The notes beneath the pieces were generated by a model that saw only the letters and a program-made list of their open reading frames with translations, was not told the origin of the DNA and searched no databases. This document shows positions 1-5,357 of a stretch of 5,885 nucleotides of DNA, one piece after another. Made by a program: the position numbers and the translations under genes. Within the stretch, counting starts at the first letter, position 1. Each line of letters opens with the position of its first letter. This stretch comes from Opitutia bacterium (GTDB lineage Bacteria; Verrucomicrobiota; Verrucomicrobiia; Opitutales; Coraliomargaritaceae), in NCBI GenBank assembly GCA_018663485.1, contig JABJQI010000103.1, forward strand, positions 1 to 5,885, written 5' to 3'.

Positions 1-1
1 C

Positions 2-499
2 ACCCTGCAAAATAAAGCGAATTTCGATCAAGTGCTCCCTGTCATGAAAAGCCTTTTCAAGGAAGAGTTTGGCGTCGAACCATGGGTCGCCGTTGATTCT
101 GCCTATAACTATAAGCCAAACATGAAGGTCACTTCGGACTCACATTTCCAATGGTTCACTTTCGACCTCGAAGCCAAATTCGCCAGCGAGACGCGCAACG
201 GCATCACGCTAAGTCACGCCATGCCACGTTGGGATTCGACCAGTCGTTGGAATGACCATGTCGAAGTGCGTGCGAAGCCGGATGATCGGCTGGTCAAGGA
301 CGACGCCGTGCTCAAACAGATCCTCGATGGCAGCCGTGAGTCCGACATCCTAGTGCTCGCCACATGGAACGATCTAGGCGAAGGCACTGGAATCAACCGT
401 TGCTACGATTATTACTGGGACGGCGAATGGAAGCAGCCGGATCATTTCATACAGCTGATCCGTCGTTCACAAATGGGCGAAACACTACTCACTGATTAA
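2..499 (+). CDS. C-terminal fragment of a GH99/GH71-like glycoside hydrolase-type protein (5' truncated)
   Basis: The frame is open from the window edge (first full codon at base 2) to TAA at 497-499, giving 166 residues of the C-terminal end of a longer protein. A GTG at 32 is in frame, but the open frame upstream and the lack of a leader make it an internal codon. Visible landmarks are a beta-strand-like run ending in PWVAVDSAYNY, an amphipathic DRLVKDDAVLKQIL helix, and ILVLATWNDLGEGTGI near the end. The W-N-(D/E)-x-x-E-G-T/A pattern is typical of the last barrel strand of GH99-like and GH71-like (beta/alpha)8 proteins (compare WNEW-type motifs in WbsX/GH99-like families and DUF5010-type proteins). 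A short tail with W-rich YYWDGEWKQPDHF follows. Substrate cannot be told from this fragment; GH99 enzymes act on alpha-mannans and GH71 on alpha-1,3-glucans. Family assignment is from motif memory only. It lies 39 bases upstream of the GH16 gene on the same strand, so co-transcription is likely. Confidence 0.6.
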   Translation, partial: TLQNKANFDQVLPVMKSLFKEEFGVEPWVAVDSAYNYKPNMKVTSDSHFQWFTFDLEAKFASETRNGITLSHAMPRWDSTSRWNDHVEVRAKPDDRLVKDDAVLKQILDGSRESDILVLATWNDLGEGTGINRCYDYYWDGEWKQPDHFIQLIRRSQMGETLLTD

Positions 500-538
500 G
501 ATGTGCGAGTAACTCGTGCACTAGAACCACATTCAATC

Positions 539-1315
539 ATGCGCTACGAATTCATTGCGATGCTATGCGTTGCGAGTCTCCAAGCCGAGCCCGCCCTAGT
601 CTGGTCAGACGAATTCGACGGCACTGAGCTCGACTTCACAAAATGGGCAGTCGAAGAGAACGGGCATGGTGGTGGTAATAGCGAATTACAATACTACCTC
701 GACCTGCCAAAGAACGTGCGAGTCGAACATGGGCATCTAGTCATCGAAGCACATAAAGAAGCGATCAACATCGCTGGGGTGCAGAAAGACTATAGCAGCG
801 GCCGCATCCGCACCAAGCGCCGAGCAGCGTGGACATACGGGCGCTTTGAAATTCGCGCACAGTTACCTAAAGGTCGTGGCCTATGGCCTGCGATCTGGCT
901 ACTACCCGATTCAGATCGTTATGGTGGTTGGGCAGCCAGTGGCGAAATTGACATCGTCGAACTCGTTGGGCATGAGCCTGAAAAAATCCATGGCACCATC
1001 CACCACGGCGGCAGTTGGCCTCGTAACAAACATACGGGAGGCACCTACTCGCTGACAGATGGAAATTTCGCAGACGACTTTCACGTCTTCGCGATTGAAT
1101 GGACGGCCGACAGCATACGCTGGTATGTTGACGAAACTCTCTACTACGAAGTTAACGAATGGCAGTCTGAGGGTGGCCCATCCCCTGCCCCGTTCAACCA
1201 GCCCTTCCACATGATCATCAATCTAGCGGTCGGTGGCAACTGGCCGGGGCACCCCGATTATACGGCAGAATTCCCCGCTCAGCTTAAAGTCGATTACGTT
1301 CGTATCTATCAGTAG
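539..1315 (+). CDS. Secreted GH16 endo-beta-1,3-glucanase (laminarinase-like)
   Basis: A 258-residue single-domain GH16 enzyme, expected to cut internal beta-1,3 (or mixed beta-1,3/1,4) glucan bonds with retention of configuration. The catalytic signature GEIDIVE is at residues 135-141: Glu136 is the predicted nucleophile, Asp138 the assisting acid and Glu141 the acid/base. This spacing is the beta-bulge form found in laminarinases. Other family landmarks are DEFDG (25-28), Y-GRFEIRAQLP (100-110), WPAIWLLP (117-123), HGTIHHGG (151-158), LAVGGNWPG (229-237) and the usual C-terminal VDYVRIYQ. WAASGEIDIVELVG closely fits the GH16_3 type rather than agarases or carrageenases. No CBM or anchor is attached; length is that of a bare catalytic domain. 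The ATG at 539 is chosen because it opens a short signal peptide (hydrophobic FIAMLCVASLQA, cleavage probably before Glu17). An in-frame GTG at 503 would add 12 polar residues ahead of it and is less likely. No Shine-Dalgarno sequence is seen before either start. Confidence 0.93.
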   Translation: MRYEFIAMLCVASLQAEPALVWSDEFDGTELDFTKWAVEENGHGGGNSELQYYLDLPKNVRVEHGHLVIEAHKEAINIAGVQKDYSSGRIRTKRRAAWTYGRFEIRAQLPKGRGLWPAIWLLPDSDRYGGWAASGEIDIVELVGHEPEKIHGTIHHGGSWPRNKHTGGTYSLTDGNFADDFHVFAIEWTADSIRWYVDETLYYEVNEWQSEGGPSPAPFNQPFHMIINLAVGGNWPGHPDYTAEFPAQLKVDYVRIYQ

Positions 1316-1331
1316 TGAATCGGAGGCAGGC

Positions 1332-2144
1332 CTACTCTTCGCCGAGCACCCGCTTTACTTCCTTGAGTAGCAATGGAAACGCGGGACGCTCCATACCGTG
1401 ACCGTAACCGTCGAGCTCCATGATACGTGTATCCTTATGCCCCGCGACGCGCATCATACGCATCATGTAGGCATTCTCCTCGTAGCGGCCCCAGAGCTCC
1501 AGTTCGCGGTCGCCTGTGATCAGCAACAGCGGTGGCGCATCGGCGCGCACATGGTAAAGCGGTGCCATCTGATCGACGAGTGCCTGGTGTGGCGGAAAAC
1601 CACCGATCTCTTTACGAATAGTAAAGTGTGTAATGGTGTGACCGCTAAAGGGAATCAACCCAGCGATCTGATTCGCATCAATGTCGTAGGCTTGCAGATA
1701 GCTTTTATCCATCCCCACCATGCTGGCAAGATAGCCGCCAGCGGAGTGCCCTGATAGAAATATCTTATCTGGATCACCACCATATTCCGCGATATTTTCA
1801 AAGACCCAGGCGATGGCAGCCGCAGCATCCTCGACGCAGGTTTGACCACTCACCCTGGGACTAAATCGGTAGTTCGGCGCGACGACTGCGTAGCCAGCTG
1901 AGGCAATCTCTCCAGGAATGTATTTGTTGCCTTCAGTCAGACCGCCACCATGGAACCATACAATCGTGGCGAAGCCGTCCTTGTTTTTAGGATACGAAAG
2001 ATCGAGCACACAGCGCTCCGCGACGTAGGCGTCTGCCGCAGTCTCCGCCTCACTACGATAGCTCAGGTTGTCCTCACGTTGATAGCTGTCTGCGTGCAGA
2101 TTTAGGGCAGCCAATAAGCCTAGGAGTATCAGTCTTGTTTGCAT
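1332..2144 (-). CDS. Secreted alpha/beta-hydrolase carbohydrate esterase (HGGG/GHSAGG, BD-FAE/CE10-like)
   Basis: A 270-residue serine esterase of the hormone-sensitive-lipase/BD-FAE type, likely to remove acetyl, feruloyl or similar ester groups from oligosaccharides. Residues 1-18 (MQTRLILLGLLAALNLHA) form a clear signal peptide with a cleavage site before Asp19, so it acts in the periplasm or outside. Visible elements in order are HGGG (65-68, oxyanion hole), VVAPNYRFSP (87-96), DAAAAIAWV (106-114), the nucleophile elbow SGHSAGG (131-137, Ser134), TGDRE (210-214, Asp212) and DGYGHGM (245-251, His249). The Ser-Asp-His triad is therefore complete. The ATG at 2144 is preferred over a TTG directly before it at 2147; the preceding MFS gene ends TAATTGATG, so only 3 bases separate the stop from this ATG, and translational coupling is likely. 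It is the last gene of the minus-strand block and converges on the GH16 gene. The exact ester substrate cannot be read from sequence. Confidence 0.88.
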   Translation of the reverse strand: MQTRLILLGLLAALNLHADSYQREDNLSYRSEAETAADAYVAERCVLDLSYPKNKDGFATIVWFHGGGLTEGNKYIPGEIASAGYAVVAPNYRFSPRVSGQTCVEDAAAAIAWVFENIAEYGGDPDKIFLSGHSAGGYLASMVGMDKSYLQAYDIDANQIAGLIPFSGHTITHFTIRKEIGGFPPHQALVDQMAPLYHVRADAPPLLLITGDRELELWGRYEENAYMMRMMRVAGHKDTRIMELDGYGHGMERPAFPLLLKEVKRVLGEE

Positions 2145-2147
2145 CAA

Positions 2148-3593
2148 TTATACGGTGGTTTCGGCGGCAGCTTTCTTGGAATCCAGCGTCTGCTTAATCT
2201 CATAGACACGCTCCTCGGTCAGTGGGAATTTGTAAATATAGTAAATCGAGACCGCTATAAAGGCAGCAGGAAAGACAATATCGCAGATGCGCATCCAAAA
2301 GAAGGTCGTGTCGCTCTGCGCAGCTCCAAGCGCTTCGTCGAAACCAGTCACATTGAGCAGTATCCCCGAGACCATGAGTGAAGCGGATAGACCGAGTTTA
2401 ACGATCCACCAGTAAATCGCGCTATAAGTGCCCTCACGTCGTTCACCCGTATGGAGCTCATCTTCGTCGCACACATCAGCCATCATCGAGCCCATTAAAA
2501 TCCAGAGCGCGGAAAAGCCGATTCCGATAAAGGGCCCTGGAATCAGATTGATATAAGGCATGCTGGGCTGATAGCAGAACCATTTGATTAACGTGCCAAA
2601 CAGCGCCAAGCCCGCACAGATCATAAATGCTTGGCGCTTACCGAGACGCGTGCCCATCCAGGTAACCAATGGAATGAAAGCAAGCCCGAGGAACGCAGCG
2701 AGCGACCCCGACCAACCGATCAACACCGAAGAGGCGTCTTTATCGCCGCCATAGATGTAGTAGATCACCAGAAACGAGCTGAAGTTTTGAATCAGAATAA
2801 GGCCGGGAAAAAAGGCAAAGGTCGCAAAACAGATACAACGAAAGCTACCGCTCTTCAGTGTCGTCTTGAGGCCAGCCATAAACGAAAGCTTGGGCACTGC
2901 ATCGGTAATGGCTTTCTCGGCGGCGCTCTGCTTTTGAAAGCGATGCTTCGTCGGGTCTTTCAGAAATATGATCGGAACCATCGCGAGGCCAATCACGGCA
3001 ATTGCGAGACCTACGGCCAGAAAACGTGCGCCTTGCACACCATCATCAAAGATATCCCATTGAGTAATCGCGAAGAGCCACGCCATGGGGATCGCAGCAA
3101 ACGAGCCAATAAAATTCATCGTGCCCATCAAACGGGTTCGCTCATGATAGTCTGATGTCAACTCGTAGCCAAGCGCCACAAACGGCGTGGCATAGACCGT
3201 GTAGGCTAGGTAAAACACCAACGACATACCAAAGAAGAACCAAAAGTAGCTCATCTCCGACCAACCGCGGGGCATTTGCCACATCAACGCCAGACAGAGC
3301 CCGACACTGATCGCCCCCACAAACAGAAACGGTTTACGTCGCCCCCAACGAGAACGGTGATTATCAGAGAGGTAACCAACGACCGGATCAGTAAAGGCAT
3401 CCCACAAGCGCGGCAAGCCCATGGCCAAGCCGACTAGAAACGCATCGACCTGTAACTCTACGGTGAGCACAAAGGGCGCGAGATTGGCGATGGCCAAGGC
3501 GAGGATGATATTCGAAATCTGTCCAGTGCCATAAACGCACTTTTGCAGAAAAGGAATTTCATCCTCAGGACGGGTAGTATGGTGACGGTTCAA
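2148..3593 (-). CDS. GPH-family sugar:cation symporter (MFS_2)
   Basis: A 481-residue inner-membrane transporter of the glycoside-pentoside-hexuronide:cation symporter family, which imports mono- or oligosaccharides with Na+ or H+. Two family signatures are intact: DAFTDPVVGYLSD followed by RWGRRKPF (residues 65-89, loop after TM2), and MMADVCDEDELHTGERREG (370-388). About 12 hydrophobic segments are visible, for example 25-45, 90-106, 116-140, 160-177, 190-211, 254-280, 289-312, 322-338, 351-373, 394-415 and 433-454. A charged central loop (212-250) separates the halves, and a basic tail ends the protein. Length is normal for the family. The start is unusual: the frame is closed by TAA at 3602-3600, and the only sensible initiator between it and the first transmembrane segment is TTG at 3593 (ATT at 3596 is the other option); no ATG occurs before about residue 58. 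It lies 24 bases after the beta-solenoid gene and 3 bases before the esterase. The transported sugar is not identifiable; products of the neighbouring hydrolases are the natural guess. Confidence 0.93.
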   Translation of the reverse strand: MNRHHTTRPEDEIPFLQKCVYGTGQISNIILALAIANLAPFVLTVELQVDAFLVGLAMGLPRLWDAFTDPVVGYLSDNHRSRWGRRKPFLFVGAISVGLCLALMWQMPRGWSEMSYFWFFFGMSLVFYLAYTVYATPFVALGYELTSDYHERTRLMGTMNFIGSFAAIPMAWLFAITQWDIFDDGVQGARFLAVGLAIAVIGLAMVPIIFLKDPTKHRFQKQSAAEKAITDAVPKLSFMAGLKTTLKSGSFRCICFATFAFFPGLILIQNFSSFLVIYYIYGGDKDASSVLIGWSGSLAAFLGLAFIPLVTWMGTRLGKRQAFMICAGLALFGTLIKWFCYQPSMPYINLIPGPFIGIGFSALWILMGSMMADVCDEDELHTGERREGTYSAIYWWIVKLGLSASLMVSGILLNVTGFDEALGAAQSDTTFFWMRICDIVFPAAFIAVSIYYIYKFPLTEERVYEIKQTLDSKKAAAETTV

Positions 3594-3617
3594 AATGAGT
3601 TAGCGAGAGGTTCGGTA

Positions 3618-4442
3618 TTATTTGATAACGAGCACAATATTATTGTCCTCCGCATAAACAGACGCACCACCATTGAAACCAACGAGCTCAATATCGACAA
3701 ACCCACCTTCGAGACTGGGTGTCTCAATCAAGATAAAGCGATCCTGATTGCCCATATAGTCAGAGCCATCGATTTTCAGTTTGATTCGATCCCCCGCACC
3801 GATTTGTGCGAAACTGCTTAGCTTGAGTGTGCTCACACCACGACGATCAAACTTGAAATCCAGCGTAGCTGGCTTGCATGTCGGAGCCTGCGGCATTGCG
3901 ACAAGCGATTTGGCGGAAATATGACTGCGACTTCCATCGACGGTAAAACTGAGCGAACGGTTGGGCGAAAGATTAAAGACGATATCAGCCAGAGACGCAC
4001 TGCCACCGGAAAATGTCGCATTGGCAACACACGGAGACGTCGAAGCCCCCTCATTCGAGCCGAGCATGAAATCAATATTCTGGCTATCATTAATGGTCAG
4101 CGCGCCACCGTCCTGATAGTAGCTACCGTTCGACGTCACACTGTTGCCGACCACGATGTAATGGGCAACGATTGAGCCTTCGAGCAAGCTCAGCATCGCG
4201 ACTGAGGAGGTGACATTGCCAATGCGAATACCCTGAGCAGTGGCTGCAGTTCCGTCGGAAATGTTGATGCTGGTATTGTCGTTCAGAAAGGCAGTGCCGC
4301 CTGCAACCGGAACTCCCGCGGTCCACTCAGCACCACTCCATTCATGGTCGCCGTGATTGACCGCAGTGACTTGCGCACTTGCGGTTGCGACCGCAAACAG
4401 TGCAACTGCTGTGTGTAAGTATAATTTGGATACAGTATTCAT
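3618..4442 (-). CDS. Secreted beta-solenoid-like protein of unknown function
   Basis: I do not recognise a named family. The 274-residue product starts with a good signal peptide (residues 1-23, ending ATASA before Gln24). Residues about 30-155 are rich in Gly, Ser, Thr and Asn, with short repeating blocks such as GIRIGN (71-76), LLEGSIVAHYIVVGN (86-100) and YYQDGGALTIND (108-119). This is the look of the passenger-type or autotransporter-associated beta-strand repeats common in secreted Verrucomicrobiota and Planctomycetota proteins. The second half (about 165-274) is a beta-rich region with DRIKLKIDG, DRFILIETPSLEGGF and IELVGFNG, ending NNIVLVIK. Two cysteines (138 and 189) could form a disulfide in the exported protein. 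The PEP-CTERM anchor often found on such proteins is absent: there is no terminal hydrophobic helix or Arg cluster. The gene starts 40 bases after the pseudopilin stop and ends 24 bases before the transporter, so it is probably in their operon. A surface adhesin, glycan-binding protein or pilus-associated substrate is possible; none is proven. Confidence 0.78.
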   Translation of the reverse strand: MNTVSKLYLHTAVALFAVATASAQVTAVNHGDHEWSGAEWTAGVPVAGGTAFLNDNTSINISDGTAATAQGIRIGNVTSSVAMLSLLEGSIVAHYIVVGNSVTSNGSYYQDGGALTINDSQNIDFMLGSNEGASTSPCVANATFSGGSASLADIVFNLSPNRSLSFTVDGSRSHISAKSLVAMPQAPTCKPATLDFKFDRRGVSTLKLSSFAQIGAGDRIKLKIDGSDYMGNQDRFILIETPSLEGGFVDIELVGFNGGASVYAEDNNIVLVIK

Positions 4443-4482
4443 GATCGATTTGGGAAGGAGTATTATGAGTAAGATGCTTCAG

Positions 4483-5175
4483 CTACCAACCGCGCCAAAA
4501 CAGCGAGCCAGCACGACCTTTGGGGTAAACATCGTCGGAAGTCGGAATCTCCGCGACGGTGCGAGTTTCGACATGGCCGTCTAGAAATGACATATTAACT
4601 TGGCCACCTGGGTGATAGGAGACAGGAAACAAGCTAGCCTCGTAACCAATGCCGACCATCGTATTACGATTACTCTCCATCGCGGGATCGGCGAACAGGA
4701 CGGTCTTGGATGGGCTAGGTGCTTGTATCAGAAAATTGATACCCCAGGTCGATGCGCCACCAGGATTGACACCACCACGACCTATAAAGTTGTTCAACCC
4801 ATAGGTCGAGCGCAGGATGTCGCGTCCGTCGTCGAGATCTGGGTTTGCCCCGAGACAAGCTTTACAGTGAAAGCCATCCATCTGTCGCGTCTCGCTATCG
4901 GCTTCCATGAATTCTTGAAGGTAGAACTGCCAGTATTTGCCCCCCGCAGTGCCATCGCTCGCAGCGAGCAACTTGCCTTTTTTCTCTTGAGTCCGGAGTA
5001 AGTAGAGAGTGGTCAGTTGACGCAGATTATTCACACAGTCTGCTTGATGAGCAGAGTCTCGAACTTTACCAACAGCAGGGATTAAAATCGCAGCGAGAAT
5101 ACCGATAATAGCGAGCACGACCAGCAACTCGATGAGTGTGAAGGCAGATTTTGGTTTGGAGAGAAAGAGGCGCAT
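4483..5175 (-). CDS. Type II secretion/type IV-like pseudopilin with C-terminal H-X10-DG element
   Basis: A 230-residue prepilin-type protein. A short basic leader (MRLFLSKPKSA) precedes FTLIELLVVLAIIGILAAIL. Prepilin peptidase should cut between Ala11 and Phe12, leaving Glu16 as the conserved Glu5 of the mature pilin and residues 12-32 as the transmembrane helix. The N-terminal helix continues through PAVGKVRDSAHQADCVNNLRQL (33-54), as in G/H-type pseudopilins. The C-terminal half is of the 'prepilin-type processing-associated' class of Verrucomicrobiota, Planctomycetota and Lentisphaerota: SKTVLFADPA (156-165), then SYHPGGQVNMSFLDGHVE (186-203). The family motif is H-X9-DG; here ten residues separate His188 from Asp199-Gly200. 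The last residues are FWRGW, a common kind of ending in this class. Cys47, Cys104 and Cys107 are present, the last two as HCKAC. Such proteins are numerous in these phyla, and their role (secretion, adhesion or glycan capture) is mostly unknown. It is the first gene of the minus-strand operon. Confidence 0.92.
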   Translation of the reverse strand: MRLFLSKPKSAFTLIELLVVLAIIGILAAILIPAVGKVRDSAHQADCVNNLRQLTTLYLLRTQEKKGKLLAASDGTAGGKYWQFYLQEFMEADSETRQMDGFHCKACLGANPDLDDGRDILRSTYGLNNFIGRGGVNPGGASTWGINFLIQAPSPSKTVLFADPAMESNRNTMVGIGYEASLFPVSYHPGGQVNMSFLDGHVETRTVAEIPTSDDVYPKGRAGSLFWRGW

Positions 5176-5240
5176 AACATTCTTGGTTGTATGGATTTAA
5201 ACGTAGGGGATTTCTATAAAGAGAAAACACCACACACAGG

Positions 5241-5286
5241 TTTATGTAAACCCAAGATGGCAAATAAATATGTATGTTTACATAAA
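5241..5286. promoter_or_regulatory. Perfect 11-base inverted repeat, candidate shared operator
   Basis: TTTATGTAAAC at 5241-5251 is the exact reverse complement of GTTTACATAAA at 5276-5286, with 24 bases between. Each arm also contains its own near-palindrome (TTTA-2 bases-TAAA), so each could bind a dimer; the centres of these are 36 bases apart. The TGTAAAC/GTTTACA core resembles half-sites of LacI-type operators, but that link is only suggestive. The pair is centred at 5263.5, close to the midpoint of the intergenic gap (5266.5), about 65 bases from the pseudopilin start and about 71 from the lectin start. I saw no other copy of this 11-mer in the window. A hairpin terminator is unlikely because the arms are AT-rich, the loop is long and no T-run follows. 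Confidence 0.5.
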
Positions 5287-5333
5287 GCACGACTGCCTTT
5301 GCAGCAGTAAAGACAAGGAGTAATCCTGAGACT

Positions 5334-5347
5334 GAGCGAATACGCTC
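5334..5347 (+). other. Short hairpin in the leader of the lectin gene
   Basis: GAGCG-AATA-CGCTC forms a perfect 5-base-pair stem with a 4-base loop, ending 10 bases before the ATG at 5358. Between it and the ATG the leader reads CCACCTCCC (5347-5355), which resembles an anti-Shine-Dalgarno sequence rather than a ribosome binding site. A purine-rich AAGGAG lies at 5315-5320, too far upstream to serve this ATG, and could pair in part with CTCC at 5351-5354. A regulatory role is speculative; short stems occur by chance. Confidence 0.25.
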
Positions 5348-5357
5348 CACCTCCCTT

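Larger units (their letters stand above)
1332..5175 (-). other. Predicted four-gene operon: pseudopilin, beta-solenoid protein, GPH symporter, esterase
   Basis: Four minus-strand genes follow each other with gaps of 40, 24 and 3 bases, and no terminator-like hairpin with a T-run is visible in any gap. The natural promoter position is the divergent region above 5175. Co-transcription is an inference from spacing and orientation. If right, it ties an export- or surface-type pseudopilin and a secreted repeat protein to sugar uptake and deacylation. Confidence 0.65.
5176..5357. promoter_or_regulatory. Divergent intergenic region serving the pseudopilin operon and the lectin gene
   Basis: This 182-base gap separates two genes read away from each other, so it should hold both promoters. 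It is AT-rich in its middle. On the minus strand, TATAGA (bases 5218-5213) resembles a -10 box that would give a leader of about 30 bases before the pseudopilin start, but no good -35 lies at the usual distance. On the plus strand, TTTACA at 5277-5282 resembles a -35, but no matching -10 follows at 16-18 bases. I therefore do not assign promoter boxes. The strongest element is the 11-base inverted repeat at 5241-5286. A short ACTGC/GCAGT inverted repeat (5292-5308) and a leader hairpin (5334-5347) lie on the lectin side. Confidence 0.6.

Noticed and set aside
503..538. Upstream GTG start for the GH16 gene
   Set aside because: It would put 12 polar residues before the signal peptide; the ATG at 539 gives a normal short secretion signal. 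Not fully excluded.
1311..1335. AGTAG/CTACT inverted repeat between the convergent genes as a terminator
   Set aside because: Only 5 base pairs with a 16-base loop and no T-run on either strand.
1398..1754. 118-codon plus-strand open frame
   Set aside because: Antisense to the esterase, which carries a complete catalytic triad; the opposite frame shows nothing recognisable.
2631..3155. 174-codon plus-strand open frame
   Set aside because: It is antisense to the well-supported GPH symporter, its translation is charged and low in hydrophobic pattern, and it has no family motif or leader.
4455..4584. Perfect AAGGAG four bases before an ATG (4465) on the plus strand, opening a 39-residue frame
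   Set aside because: The frame is antisense to the pseudopilin 3' end, and its residues show no secondary pattern. Since real genes here lack Shine-Dalgarno sequences, the match is probably chance.
4600..5001. 133-codon plus-strand open frame
   Set aside because: Antisense to the pseudopilin, with no recognisable domain; the minus-strand frame has clear pilin motifs.
5241..5286. Inverted repeat as the end of an insertion sequence or an attachment site
   Set aside because: Only 24 bases lie between the arms, there is no transposase or integrase, and no flanking direct repeats were seen; the operator reading fits its position better.
5292..5308. ACTGC/GCAGT inverted repeat
   Set aside because: Five base pairs around a 7-base loop, without a T-run or conserved context; too weak for a terminator or operator call.
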